This document shows, one piece after another, positions 6,604-16,083 of a stretch of 64,000 nucleotides of DNA. This stretch comes from RYN-417 sp043745485 (GTDB taxonomy: Bacteria; Patescibacteriota; Saccharimonadia; Saccharimonadales; JACDBH01): assembly GCA_043745485.1 (NCBI GenBank), contig JAYTSU010000017.1:1-64000 (forward strand). The letters run 5' to 3'. Below the pieces are notes generated by a model. That model saw only the letters and a list, made by a program, of their open reading frames with translations, was not told the origin of the DNA and made no database searches. The stretch's first letter is position 1. Each line of letters starts with the position of its first letter. The position numbers and the translations under genes were made by a program.

Positions 6604-7860
6604 TTAATGAGCCGTAAATTTCACTATAACTTGAGAATTTTTGCCGCGCCTGAGCATGGCATAGCCATATATCTGGTCTTCGGGGTTAAACGTCGTTTTA
6701 TTGCTCGAAAACTGCTCACCATTAATGTAAACAGCGTTATCGTTCAAAAACCTTCGCGCCTCGCTATTTGAACTAGCTAACCCTCCACGCACAAGCGCTT
6801 CTAGTACTGTTGTTTTACCTATCTCTGCTTTTATTAACGGTAGTTCGTTTTCTAAAATTTCAAAATCTTTGGCTTCAAGATCTTTGTAGCTCCCTGTACC
6901 AAATAATGTTTTGCTTACTTTCTTAACTGATTCGGCTCGTTCTTTACCGTGCACTAACGACGTAACTTCATAGGCTAGTGTTTTTTGGGCAATTCGCTCC
7001 CCAGGATGGTTTCGAAATTCTTTCATAACACCATCTATAGATTTTTTATCGAGCGGTGTGTAGACCTTCATATAATCTTCCACTCCCTCATCATCAGCAT
7101 TGAGCCAAAACTGATAAAATTTATAGACACTTGTGCGGTCTGCAGCTAACCAGACAGCGCCGTCCTCGGTTTTGCCAAACTTTTTGCCGGTAGCTTTATT
7201 TATAACGAGTGGCGTAGACCAGACATGAGCCTCATGGCCGGTCTTCCTTCTTATTAAGTCCACACCCGCTATGGAGTTACCCCATTGGTCAGCACCACAA
7301 ATTTGTAAATCAACTCCATGATTCTCGTGCAAATGTAAAAAGTCGTAGCCTTGGATGAGGCTATAGCTAAATTCAGCATAGCTAATCCCCGACCCATCTT
7401 CTCCTAAACGAGATTGCACAAAGTCGCGTCCTATCATCTGCCGCAGAGGTACATGTTTGCCAACATCACGGAGAAATGTCAGATAGTTCATATCCTTAAA
7501 CCAATCATAATTATCAACAATCTTAAACTCTTGACCACCAAATACCGTCTTATATTGTGCTGCTATTCCTGCCTTATTTTTAGCAACTTCTTCTAATGAC
7601 TTGAGTTCGCGTTCTTCGCTTTTGCCATCTGGGTCACCAATCATGCCTGTTGCGCCACCTACCAGCAAAAATGCTTCGTGACCATGCGCCATAAAACATC
7701 GAGCCATCATTGCCGCAGCAAGATTCCCAATTTGCATACTGGACGCGCTTGGATCAACTCCCCAGTAAAAGCTGATTGGATCACCATCTAAAACCGTAAT
7801 ATCTTTATACGTAGTCTGATTAACAAAACCGCGCCAGACGAGTTCTTCTGATAGTGTCAT
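6604..7860 (-). CDS. tyrS: Tyrosine--tRNA ligase
   Basis: TyrS charges tRNA-Tyr with tyrosine in two ATP-dependent steps. The 418-aa class I synthetase has GVDPSASSMQIGNL near residue 35-47, ISYAEFSYSLIQGYDFLHL, GADQWGNSIAG and KFGKT (227-231), and ends in an S4 RNA-binding domain (about 345-415). The HIGH signature is QIGN (43-46) and the KMSKS loop is KFGKT. The latter is common in TyrRS; the former departs at both histidine positions. It is probably the first gene of the run that continues through rsmD. No T-box is seen in the leader. Confidence 0.96.
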   Translation of the reverse strand: MTLSEELVWRGFVNQTTYKDITVLDGDPISFYWGVDPSASSMQIGNLAAAMMARCFMAHGHEAFLLVGGATGMIGDPDGKSEERELKSLEEVAKNKAGIAAQYKTVFGGQEFKIVDNYDWFKDMNYLTFLRDVGKHVPLRQMIGRDFVQSRLGEDGSGISYAEFSYSLIQGYDFLHLHENHGVDLQICGADQWGNSIAGVDLIRRKTGHEAHVWSTPLVINKATGKKFGKTEDGAVWLAADRTSVYKFYQFWLNADDEGVEDYMKVYTPLDKKSIDGVMKEFRNHPGERIAQKTLAYEVTSLVHGKERAESVKKVSKTLFGTGSYKDLEAKDFEILENELPLIKAEIGKTTVLEALVRGGLASSNSEARRFLNDNAVYINGEQFSSNKTTFNPEDQIYGYAMLRRGKNSQVIVKFTAH

Positions 7861-7901
7861 TATGTGTATTCTTTCTTCTCAGGCAATTGCCGAGCATACG
7901 G

Positions 7902-7935
7902 GTTATACTATACTGGTGATTATTTTAACACCTAT
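7902..7935 (-). promoter_or_regulatory. Candidate tyrS promoter
   Basis: On the minus strand, TTAAAATAATC is followed by overlapping -10-like hexamers TATAGT (7907-7912) and TATAAC (7902-7907), about 45 bases before tyrS. Which hexamer is used cannot be told. Confidence 0.4.
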
Positions 7936-8006
7936 GTTGTCATCACTCATATAGTTTAAGACATAAATGATAAAAATTTGTAAGCTTATATACAATTGAT
8001 CTGCTT

Positions 8007-8015
8007 TGCTATAAT
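8007..8015 (+). promoter_or_regulatory. Extended -10 promoter of the class A PBP gene
   Basis: TG-C-TATAAT (8007-8015) is a perfect extended -10, without a clear -35. The predicted leader of about 40 nt has no strong ribosome site next to the ATG at 8060; AAGGAAC lies too far upstream. Confidence 0.6.
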
Positions 8016-8059
8016 AATAGTGAATATGTAAGGAACGTTTTGATCTCAAGAACATCGCT

Positions 8060-11000
8060 ATGACTAAAAAAGACTCGCCTCGAAGACCAATTTCAGCCAA
8101 CAGAGCCAAAACAAAGCCTAATATCTACACCACTAAAAGTGGTCAGAAAATTAAGCTTCAGCATGGATTAATGCAACGATACGTCGCTAGCCGTGATAGA
8201 AAAGAACTCCGTAAAGCTGAGATGCTTCGGGATATGCCAAAAGGACGTATGCAACGCGTACTATATAGGCTACAGCCAAAAAGAATCTATCATTATTGGT
8301 TTAGTAAACAAGGCCTCATTGTGGGTCTTAAGTTGATTGGAATTGGTTTCGTTGTAGTATTTGTAGTTTTGCTGGGTGTGTTTGCATATTTCCGCAAAGA
8401 CCTGCCGAATCTCAAGGAGATAACTGGCAATAATATTGGTGGAAGCATTCGTTATTATGACAAAACAGGACAAACCTTGTTATGGGAAGATTACGACGCC
8501 GTAAAGCGTATACCGGTTCAACAAAATCAAATATCCAAATACGTGATGGATGCAACCGTTGCTGTCGAAGACCGCGACTTTTTTAAACATGGTGGCTTTG
8601 ATGTAAAAGGTATTGCCCGTGCGAGTGTTGCTAATATTAGTGGTGGTGGTACGAGCCAAGGTGGTTCAACAATCACCCAGCAGCTTGTTAAGCTTACTCG
8701 AGACTGGACACAAGACCGGACTTATAAGCGCAAAATCAAAGAGCTCATCCTGTCTGTAGAACTCGAGCGCACCTACTCAAAAGATGAGATTTTGACTGGC
8801 TATTTAAACGCCGCACCATATGGCAACATTCAGTACGGTGTTGAAGCAGCTTCAAGGGATTATTTCCAAAAATCAGCCAAGGACCTCACGCTTGATGAAG
8901 CTGCATTCTTAGCTGCAATTCCAAAATCACCATCCTATTATTCTCCATATGGACCTTTATTTAAAGATGGTGGGCAGCAGGCCGTAGTCCAGCGTCAACA
9001 TTACGCCCTTGATGTCATGGAACAGACCGGCATGATAACTGCAAAACAACGTGATGCCGCTAAGAAAATAGATATCCTCGCGAAAGTTAAGGATCCTCCA
9101 AAGAAATACGCCAGCATAAAAGCGCCGTACTTTGTTTTAGCAGCAAAGGAGCAATTAGAAACGAAATTTGAACAAACCTATAAGCGTGGTGGCTGGAAAG
9201 TTACAACAACACTTGATCTCGGTATGCAAAAGGCTGCAGAGGAGCAGGTTGCAAACGGAATGGCAAAAATTAGAAACCAAGGAGGCGACACCGCAGCTTT
9301 CGTTGCTGAGGATGTGGAGACAGGGCAAGTAGTAGCTCTTGTTGGAGGTCCTGATTTTACAGACAAGACTTTTGGTGAGAATAACTATGCACGCCTTCCA
9401 ATACCTCCTGGATCAAGTTTTAAAGCCTATGACTACACATCGCTGATGGAAAACACCACTACTTTTGGCGCCGGTTCCGTACTGTACGACTCCCAAGGCC
9501 CTTTGCCAGGCTATCCATGTACTAACAAGACGCGACCGGAAGCAAACCAGGGCGGTAACTGCTTATGGGATTATAGTCGCAATTATCCTGGTCCAATTAC
9601 GGTACGCTATGCGATAGGTGGATCACGCAATGTCCCGGCTGTAAAAGCAATGCTTATAGCGGGCGTCGATAAAACAATCAAAGTGGCCGAGAAACTGATG
9701 GATACTCAAAATGGTAATGCCTATGGGTACAAGTGTTACAAAGAAAATACTTATGAAAAGATTGCTGCCAACGAGACACCGTGCGCCGGTGCTTCAGCAA
9801 TTGGAGACGGTGCGTTTTTGAAACTTGACGAACATGTTCACGGATATGCTTCATTATCTCGCAATGGGCTTAATCTTCCACAGACGTATATTTTAAAAGT
9901 TGTTGCCGATAACAACAAGACGCTTGAACAATGGAAACCAAGTGCTGGAACTCAAGCTGTTAGACCCGATGCGGCATTCATTCTTGCCGATATCATCTCA
10001 GATCCAAACCCAAGTTACTTTAGGGTTAAGCCGCAACGGTTCAATGGCTCCAAGGGCACCTGGAAGTTCGGCATCAAAACAGGAACTACCAACGATGCTA
10101 AAGATGGACTCATGCTTGGTTTTACGACAAAGTATGCGGCAGGCGTTTGGGTCGGCTATCACGATCATACTAGAGAAATGTCAGGACAAATGGAAAACAT
10201 GACACTCCCAATTTGGCAGGGTTGGATGCGCGCTATACATCAGGATCTAGCTCCCGTGGAGCGTGTAAAACCCGCTGGCGTACAGCAGCTACCTGCGTTC
10301 ATTATCACGCGTCACGTTGAGTATGGCTCCATTGAACCAAGTCCAAGTACCGACTTATACCCTTCATGGTATCAGAATAAGAATGCAACCACTGGTCAAA
10401 GACAAGTAATTGATATCATCTCTAACAAACTTTCAACCGAATGTACACCGGCATTAGCGCAGAAGACACTTTCTGGAGCTGGAGCAGCAGCATTCAGCGG
10501 TGATACGTTTGTTACTGGTGGGGCTAATACTTCTGAAAAAGACGATATTCACCTCTGTACAGACAACAAACCAACAGCGAGTATCAACGTAAGCTTAGGC
10601 ACTGGTAACAGCTATAGTATCACCGCTACAATAGGTGCCGGCACACATGATTTGAGTGGTAACGCAGATAAGGGTGGCGGTAAGGTAAATATAATCGTAG
10701 ATGGCCAGACAGTGCAAAGCTTTGAGGTTGGTGATTGTAGTGGCAATATCTGTAGCTCAAGTTATGCTCCAACTAGCGGTGGAGCACATACAATATCTGC
10801 ACAGATAATAGACAGCGTTCTATACGAAGCAACGAGTGCCTCAGAAACAATCAGTCCGTTCACCCTTACTGTGAACCCCAGCGGAGCAACAGTGAGTTTT
10901 AGTTGGAGTATCTCGGGCACCGTAACGGTATACGATTCAAAAGGAAATATTGTATGCACGGGTGCGGGTAGTAGCTGTACGCCGCCGAAATTAAAAAATC

Positions 11001-11074
11001 AAATCGATAAAGGAACAACTGTTTACGGTAAAAGTACTACCGACGTATCTCCGATTGTAACCGTTAACTACTAG
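8060..11074 (+). CDS. Class A penicillin-binding protein (transglycosylase/transpeptidase)
   Basis: This bifunctional enzyme polymerises lipid II into glycan and cross-links stem peptides outside the membrane. The 1004-aa protein has a basic cytoplasmic tail of about 80 residues and one membrane segment (about 86-110). A GT51 domain follows with VEDRDFFKHGGF (near 170) and GGSTITQQLVK. The transpeptidase domain has SSFK (Ser452 nucleophile), SRN (523-525) and KTGT (674-677). From about residue 790 a cysteine-containing, beta-rich region of about 200 residues resembles Ig/fibronectin-like modules. Its stop codon overlaps that of radA on the other strand at CTAG. Confidence 0.96.
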   Translation: MTKKDSPRRPISANRAKTKPNIYTTKSGQKIKLQHGLMQRYVASRDRKELRKAEMLRDMPKGRMQRVLYRLQPKRIYHYWFSKQGLIVGLKLIGIGFVVVFVVLLGVFAYFRKDLPNLKEITGNNIGGSIRYYDKTGQTLLWEDYDAVKRIPVQQNQISKYVMDATVAVEDRDFFKHGGFDVKGIARASVANISGGGTSQGGSTITQQLVKLTRDWTQDRTYKRKIKELILSVELERTYSKDEILTGYLNAAPYGNIQYGVEAASRDYFQKSAKDLTLDEAAFLAAIPKSPSYYSPYGPLFKDGGQQAVVQRQHYALDVMEQTGMITAKQRDAAKKIDILAKVKDPPKKYASIKAPYFVLAAKEQLETKFEQTYKRGGWKVTTTLDLGMQKAAEEQVANGMAKIRNQGGDTAAFVAEDVETGQVVALVGGPDFTDKTFGENNYARLPIPPGSSFKAYDYTSLMENTTTFGAGSVLYDSQGPLPGYPCTNKTRPEANQGGNCLWDYSRNYPGPITVRYAIGGSRNVPAVKAMLIAGVDKTIKVAEKLMDTQNGNAYGYKCYKENTYEKIAANETPCAGASAIGDGAFLKLDEHVHGYASLSRNGLNLPQTYILKVVADNNKTLEQWKPSAGTQAVRPDAAFILADIISDPNPSYFRVKPQRFNGSKGTWKFGIKTGTTNDAKDGLMLGFTTKYAAGVWVGYHDHTREMSGQMENMTLPIWQGWMRAIHQDLAPVERVKPAGVQQLPAFIITRHVEYGSIEPSPSTDLYPSWYQNKNATTGQRQVIDIISNKLSTECTPALAQKTLSGAGAAAFSGDTFVTGGANTSEKDDIHLCTDNKPTASINVSLGTGNSYSITATIGAGTHDLSGNADKGGGKVNIIVDGQTVQSFEVGDCSGNICSSSYAPTSGGAHTISAQIIDSVLYEATSASETISPFTLTVNPSGATVSFSWSISGTVTVYDSKGNIVCTGAGSSCTPPKLKNQIDKGTTVYGKSTTDVSPIVTVNY

Positions 11075-12417
11075 TCTTTTTCCAAAAACTGATTGAGTGC
11101 ACTCCTAATATCTCGTACCGGAAGTAAGAATTTATCGTTAACTGAGGTAGCTAATGCCGGACCTATGGCGCCAACAAAGCCGAGTTTCTTAGCTTCGTTC
11201 AAACGTTTTTCGGCAAATGGGACGCGGCGGACTTCACCACTCAGCCCGACTTCACCAAATACAACTGCGTCTTTCTTAAGTTGCATACCCTTGCTAGCAC
11301 TCGCAATGGCCATACAGACAGCCAGGTCAGCCGCAGGTTCTGTAATTTTTAAGCCCCCGACTATGTTGATATAAACATCTTTATCGGCCAGATTAAGCTT
11401 AGTGCGCCGCTCCAGCATAGCAATAAGTAAATTAACGCGGTTAAGATCTATGCCGCTGGCGGCACGCTTTGGATAGCCATACGACGTCGTATTTACTAAG
11501 GCTTGAACTTCGACCAATAGCGGACGCGCACCTTCAAGCGTTGCCAAGACAACTGACCCGTCGCTCACTTGCCGTTCTGCAAGCAGCGCCGCCGATGGGT
11601 TTTCGACCGGCTGCAAACCGCTTTCGACCATTTCATAAATTGCCGATTCGTTAGTACTGCCAAAGCGGTTTTTAATGCTCCTAAGTACCTTAAAGCCTCC
11701 GTAGCGGTCGCCTTCCAACTGCAAAACTACATCAACCACATGTTCAAGCACTTTTGGCCCAGCTATGGAGCCTTCTTTGGTCACATGCCCCACCAGCAGT
11801 AGCGCCGTATTACTCCGTTTGGCGGCCTGCATAAGAAGATGAGCAGAATTAGTGATCTGACTCACGCTCCCAGCGGCAGAACTGACTGCAGCGGCGCTGA
11901 TAGTTTGGATCGAGTCAACAACTACCAGCTCATGTCCACTCAATGCAATTGTTGCGGCGATATCGTCAGCAGAATTGCTGCTTGTTAATTCTAATGTAGC
12001 CGAGGCGGCGCCCAGCCTAGAGGCCCGCAAACCCACCTGATGTACTGACTCTTCGCCGCTGATATATAAAACTGAGACTTTTTTTGATGCCGCGTAGGCC
12101 ACTTGTAATAATAGGGTACTTTTTCCGATCCCGGGTTGTCCAGCCAGCAATGAGACACTGCCTGGCACAAAGCCACCACCAAGCACCTCGTCCATAGGCG
12201 CACTGCCACTGGGGATGCGGGCTGTGATCTTTTGTTTAGTAACCTGAGTACTCGTGACGGTTTCAAGTTGTCTACCGCCACCTCCAGCCAACTGTGTATC
12301 ACTCAGCTGTTCGACCAGCGTGTTCCATTCACCGCACGCTGAACACTTGCCCATCCATGAGCTGTGCATTGCCCCACAGTTGCTGCAGACAAATTTTACT
12401 GCGTTTTTCTTCACCAT
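11071..12417 (-). CDS. radA: DNA repair protein RadA
   Basis: RadA is a RecA-like ATPase that helps branch migration during recombination and repair. The 448-aa protein has the N-terminal C4 zinc finger (Cys11, Cys14, Cys25, Cys28), Walker A GQPGIGKST, the RadA-specific KNRFGS motif and a C-terminal Lon-like domain (GGLKITEPAADLAV). A good ribosome site, GGAGG, precedes the ATG. It is the last gene after clpC and the metalloprotease. A clpC-radA association is also known in Firmicutes heat-shock operons, so heat-shock control through the upstream CIRCE is plausible. Confidence 0.97.
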   Translation of the reverse strand: MVKKNAVKFVCSNCGAMHSSWMGKCSACGEWNTLVEQLSDTQLAGGGGRQLETVTSTQVTKQKITARIPSGSAPMDEVLGGGFVPGSVSLLAGQPGIGKSTLLLQVAYAASKKVSVLYISGEESVHQVGLRASRLGAASATLELTSSNSADDIAATIALSGHELVVVDSIQTISAAAVSSAAGSVSQITNSAHLLMQAAKRSNTALLLVGHVTKEGSIAGPKVLEHVVDVVLQLEGDRYGGFKVLRSIKNRFGSTNESAIYEMVESGLQPVENPSAALLAERQVSDGSVVLATLEGARPLLVEVQALVNTTSYGYPKRAASGIDLNRVNLLIAMLERRTKLNLADKDVYINIVGGLKITEPAADLAVCMAIASASKGMQLKKDAVVFGEVGLSGEVRRVPFAEKRLNEAKKLGFVGAIGPALATSVNDKFLLPVRDIRSALNQFLEKD

Positions 12418-12444
12418 CGTGCCTCCTAGTGTAGCAGATAGAAG

Positions 12445-13413
12445 TTACTGCCTAGCAGGAACGTTAGAACGACTATCGATTGCCTTCACTAAATCTGACT
12501 CTTCGCTAGCGATTGCATTCCGCTTTGGCACGATGTCGTTATATTCAGATATGAGATTGCTTAGGTCGTCTATTCCATCATTATATGCATTCACTTTTGC
12601 GTTGTACCCCGGAACCGCTTGGTTATACTCGGCTATTTTTCCTGAAGACTTTAGGCCATTTAGTCTCACACGATCACTTGAAAGTTCTTGTGCTAATGAT
12701 GTTAACCTAGTCTGTAAAGCCTCTATCTGTACTTTAAGTGCACTGAGTTGTGCGTCATAGGCTACAATTTGATTTTTACGCTCGGTAAAAGCTTTTTCAT
12801 ATTGCTCCGAGTATGAAACCACCTTAGTCCTATCAGCAAAATACTGCTTATAGTAGCTCTCTAGCTCAGCGGGAAGCATTCGTACTTCTGTACCTAAAAT
12901 TGAATGGAGCTCGTTTGGTACAATTCGTGGGTCTTGTTTTTTATAGAGCTCAATCGTATCTTTGAGTCGTTGATCTGTTGTTGTTGCAAAGTAAGCTGTT
13001 GTGAGTAAATCTACTCGTTTACGTTCGGTGCCACTAAGACGGGCATACGCGGCGTGTAAGGTCTCATGCACCGCCGTAACCTGTTCAATACCAGTCAGGC
13101 GGTTGTCGGTTACGTCAAGTAAATAAATCCCGTTACCTTCAACATAACATCCTAATACTATTGTCTGCTCGTTTTCACGACAGGCTGTATTAAAATCTGT
13201 TTTGTTATCCAGTTTTGGATGATATACATAAAAAAGTCTCTTAGTAGAAGGGAGCATGCTTGTATCTGTTGCTAACTGTGCAATCTCCGATGGAGCAACA
13301 TAACCATGCAGGCGAATCATGTCAAAAATGGCTTGACGCTGCCAAAGACCTATAAGAGGTATGCCTAAGAGTATGAGGGTTATTATTGAACCGGTATATC
13401 GTTTTTTATTCAT
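12445..13413 (-). CDS. Membrane-anchored putative zinc metalloprotease with coiled-coil tail
   Basis: The 322-aa protein has an N-terminal membrane anchor (about residues 8-24) and then a domain with AVHETLHAAYARL. The HExxH zincin motif is His116-Glu117-His120, followed by a helical segment that may supply the third ligand. From about residue 195 a long coiled coil (QLSALKVQIEALQTRLTSLAQEL) extends outside the membrane. No named family is recognised. Its position between clpC and radA, with gaps of 15 and 27 bases, suggests shared heat-shock control and perhaps a role in envelope protein quality. The function is inference from the motif. Confidence 0.6.
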   Translation of the reverse strand: MNKKRYTGSIITLILLGIPLIGLWQRQAIFDMIRLHGYVAPSEIAQLATDTSMLPSTKRLFYVYHPKLDNKTDFNTACRENEQTIVLGCYVEGNGIYLLDVTDNRLTGIEQVTAVHETLHAAYARLSGTERKRVDLLTTAYFATTTDQRLKDTIELYKKQDPRIVPNELHSILGTEVRMLPAELESYYKQYFADRTKVVSYSEQYEKAFTERKNQIVAYDAQLSALKVQIEALQTRLTSLAQELSSDRVRLNGLKSSGKIAEYNQAVPGYNAKVNAYNDGIDDLSNLISEYNDIVPKRNAIASEESDLVKAIDSRSNVPARQ

Positions 13414-13428
13414 AGTTCTAAGCGTAGC

Positions 13429-15915
13429 TTAGGCTTTTTCTCTCAGCGGTGCAAACGCTAACTTTCCTGATTTTTTAGAAACCGAAACTATGTCGCCTTT
13501 TTGATAACTATCATCCAGCAGTCCACTGGCAATTTGATCTTCAATCTCATCCTGGATCAGGCGACGCATCGGTCGCACACCATTTTTTGCATCATAACCT
13601 TGTTCTAGCATAAGATCTTTGGCCGTTTTACTAATCTCAAGCCCAAGTCCGTGTTTTATCAAGCGACTCCTAAGTTCATCCAATTGCAAATCCACAATCT
13701 TTAACGCATCTTTTTTGGTAAGTGCCCTAAACACAATGGTTTTATCGATACGGTTCAAAAGTTCCGGGCGCATCAGCTTTTTAAGCTGCTCAAGCACTTT
13801 ACTTTTATTCTGGGCGTGAGCGGCATCAAGATTATCAAAATCCTTTTTAGCACTCGCATTGAACCCGAGTCCTGCTTCTTTTTGCAACTTATCTGCGCCT
13901 ATATTACTAGTCATAATGACTATGGTATTGGTAAAATCAATTGCCCGGCCTTTTGCATCGGTAAGTTTGCCGTCTTCCAGAATCTGCAACATCATATTAA
14001 AAACTTCAGGATGAGCTTTTTCGATCTCGTCGAACAATACTACGCTGTATGGTTGCCGACGTATTTTATCCGTAAGCTGTCCGCCCTCATCATAGCCAAC
14101 ATAGCCTGCAGGAGCACCAACTAAACGTGACACGTTGTGATGCTCACCAAATTCGCTCATGTCTATCTTGACCAAGCTTTTCTCAGAGCCGAAAAATTCT
14201 CTTGCAAGTACGCGCGCTAACTCAGTCTTTCCGACACCAGTCGGACCTAAGAATATAAATGATCCAATTGGACGTGTAATCTGCCCAATCCCTATGCGGT
14301 TTCTGCGAACAGCACGTGCCAATGCCTCTACGGCTTCATCTTGACCAATAACGTGCTTACTAAGCGTGCTTTCAAGATTACGCAAATATTTAGCTTCACT
14401 ACGAATTACTTTACTCACCGGCACACCAGTCATCCGGGCCACCACATCAGCAACATCTTCACTCGTCATAATGAGGCGTTTGGCACCTTTGCCTGCTTTT
14501 TGTAATTTGTCTAAGTTTGCTTGTAGTAAACTAGCTTTTTGTTTATGTTCGGCTGCTTTTTGATAGTCTTCGTTGTCTACCGCTTCTTCGATGCGGACAT
14601 TTATAAGCTTCAGCTCCTTTTGAACTTTGCGCACTTCTGGGGGTGTCTTGCCTTTATCAACGCGCAAATGCGCAGCGGCTTCATCAAGCAAATCAATAGC
14701 CTTATCCGGCATAAAACGGTCATTAACATAACGTTTTGCCAAATTAACGGTGTCTTCAAGTACTTCATCACCTATAGTAACGCCGTGGAAGGCTTCATAA
14801 TGCTTTCGCAGTCCCTTTAAGATGGCAAGCGTTTCAGCCGGTGAAGTTTCCGGGACCTGAATTGGTTGAAACCGTCTTTCAAGTGCTGCGTCTTTTTCGA
14901 TGTATTTAGTGTATTCGTTGGTGGTAGTAGCGCCAACAACCTGTATCTTACCGCGCGCTAAAGCCGGCTTAAGTATATTGCCCGCATCCATAGACCCCTC
15001 CGCAGAACCCGCTCCCACGAGCAAATGGATCTCGTCAATAAATATAACTGACTTAGTGTCGTCTTCAAGCTCGGCCATTACCTTTTTTAGTCGCTCTTCA
15101 AATTCGCCGCGATATTTGGTCCCCGCTATCATTCCTGCTAGATCTAGCATTATGATGCGCTTGTCGAGCAAGCTGTCAGGTACGTCCTCGGCGATAATCT
15201 TTTGAGCTAGTCCCTCAACTATAGCCGTCTTTCCGACTCCTGGTTCGCCAATGAGTACAGGGTTATTCTTGGTGCGACGATTGAGGATAGTTATAACTCG
15301 TTTGAGTTGGTCATCCCGGCCAACTACAGGGTCAAGCTTTCCCGCTCGGGCTTGTGCTGTCATATCAGTTCCGTAGGTATCTAAGGCTGTTTTTTGACGA
15401 TTGCCTTTTTTGGTACGTCGGCGTGTACCAGTATTACCGTCATCCTCATAATGCTGCCTGTTTAAAAACTGCTCCAGCTCATTGTTGAGACTATCGATAC
15501 TGACGTTCATGTCGCGCAGCAAAGTAGTGGCACGGGCATTTTTTTGGCTCAAAATACTGTACAAAATATGCTCTGTTCCACAGAAATCTTGATTAAACTC
15601 TTGGGCCAACTCATAGGCCATTTTGAGTGTGAGTTTAGCTGTCTCGCTTAAGCCCTTGGCGCCCATATTGATAACCAGCCCTTTTGGTGACATATTAAGC
15701 GCAACGCGCGCACGGTCCAAAGTAATCCCCGCACCTTCCAGAACTTTAGCACCCATTGAAGTTTCTTGCGCCAACACCCCAAGCAATAAATGCTCCGTGC
15801 CAATATAAGGGCTATTAAAACTGCGAGCAATAGCGTCTGCGTGCTTTAAACTTTGCAGGGCATTCTCTGTTAAATGGTTCAAAAATTCTTGAAAATCAGG
15901 ACTTTGGGGCATCAT
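13429..15915 (-). CDS. clpC: ATP-dependent Clp protease ATPase subunit ClpC
   Basis: ClpC unfolds proteins and feeds them to ClpP. The 828-aa protein has two N-terminal Clp repeats (IGTEHLLLGVLAQ and CGTEHILYSILSQ) and AAA1 with GEPGVGKT (223-230). A UVR-like middle segment (VRIEEAVDNEDYQKAAEHKQKA) separates it from AAA2 with GPTGVGKT (near 560). The UVR segment and middle domain mark it as ClpC rather than ClpA or ClpB. AGGTGG stands 7 bases before the first of two consecutive ATG codons. A CIRCE operator covers the promoter, pointing to repression by HrcA. No clpP lies in the window. Confidence 0.97.
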   Translation of the reverse strand: MMPQSPDFQEFLNHLTENALQSLKHADAIARSFNSPYIGTEHLLLGVLAQETSMGAKVLEGAGITLDRARVALNMSPKGLVINMGAKGLSETAKLTLKMAYELAQEFNQDFCGTEHILYSILSQKNARATTLLRDMNVSIDSLNNELEQFLNRQHYEDDGNTGTRRRTKKGNRQKTALDTYGTDMTAQARAGKLDPVVGRDDQLKRVITILNRRTKNNPVLIGEPGVGKTAIVEGLAQKIIAEDVPDSLLDKRIIMLDLAGMIAGTKYRGEFEERLKKVMAELEDDTKSVIFIDEIHLLVGAGSAEGSMDAGNILKPALARGKIQVVGATTTNEYTKYIEKDAALERRFQPIQVPETSPAETLAILKGLRKHYEAFHGVTIGDEVLEDTVNLAKRYVNDRFMPDKAIDLLDEAAAHLRVDKGKTPPEVRKVQKELKLINVRIEEAVDNEDYQKAAEHKQKASLLQANLDKLQKAGKGAKRLIMTSEDVADVVARMTGVPVSKVIRSEAKYLRNLESTLSKHVIGQDEAVEALARAVRRNRIGIGQITRPIGSFIFLGPTGVGKTELARVLAREFFGSEKSLVKIDMSEFGEHHNVSRLVGAPAGYVGYDEGGQLTDKIRRQPYSVVLFDEIEKAHPEVFNMMLQILEDGKLTDAKGRAIDFTNTIVIMTSNIGADKLQKEAGLGFNASAKKDFDNLDAAHAQNKSKVLEQLKKLMRPELLNRIDKTIVFRALTKKDALKIVDLQLDELRSRLIKHGLGLEISKTAKDLMLEQGYDAKNGVRPMRRLIQDEIEDQIASGLLDDSYQKGDIVSVSKKSGKLAFAPLREKA

Positions 15916-15965
15916 ACGTTGTCCACCTATCTAGCGATATTTAAATATTTTCATCGCATACATCC

Positions 15966-16002
15966 ATTGTAACATTTGGCACTCACACGTCAAGAGTGCT
16001 AA
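15966..16002 (-). promoter_or_regulatory. CIRCE operator and clpC promoter
   Basis: The inverted repeat TTGGCACTC-N9-GAGTGCTAA (15976-16002) matches the CIRCE consensus TTAGCACTC-N9-GAGTGCTAA with one change. On the minus strand the spacer carries -35 TTGACG (15988-15993). The -10, TACAAT (15966-15971), stands 16 bases away and is preceded by TGT. HrcA bound to CIRCE would block RNA polymerase directly. HrcA itself is not in the window. Confidence 0.9.
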
Positions 16003-16027
16003 TTTTTCTGATTGTTCAGGAAGGATA

Positions 16028-16082
16028 GCCCGAGCAAATCCTATTTGCCCGGCGCGATAAGGGAACCTATCCCGGTTCCCTT
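16028..16082 (-). terminator. Two tandem hairpins after nusA
   Basis: AAGGGAACC/GGTTCCCTT (16059-16082) is a perfect 9-bp stem starting one base after the nusA stop. A second, imperfect stem (16028-16053, GCAAAT/ATTTGC core) follows. There is no long T run, so termination may be weak, or the hairpins may protect the mRNA end. Confidence 0.6.
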
Positions 16083-16083
16083 A

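Noticed and set aside
7861..7990. T-box riboswitch upstream of tyrS
   Set aside because: The leader is short and lacks the T-box core sequence and a terminator/antiterminator pair.
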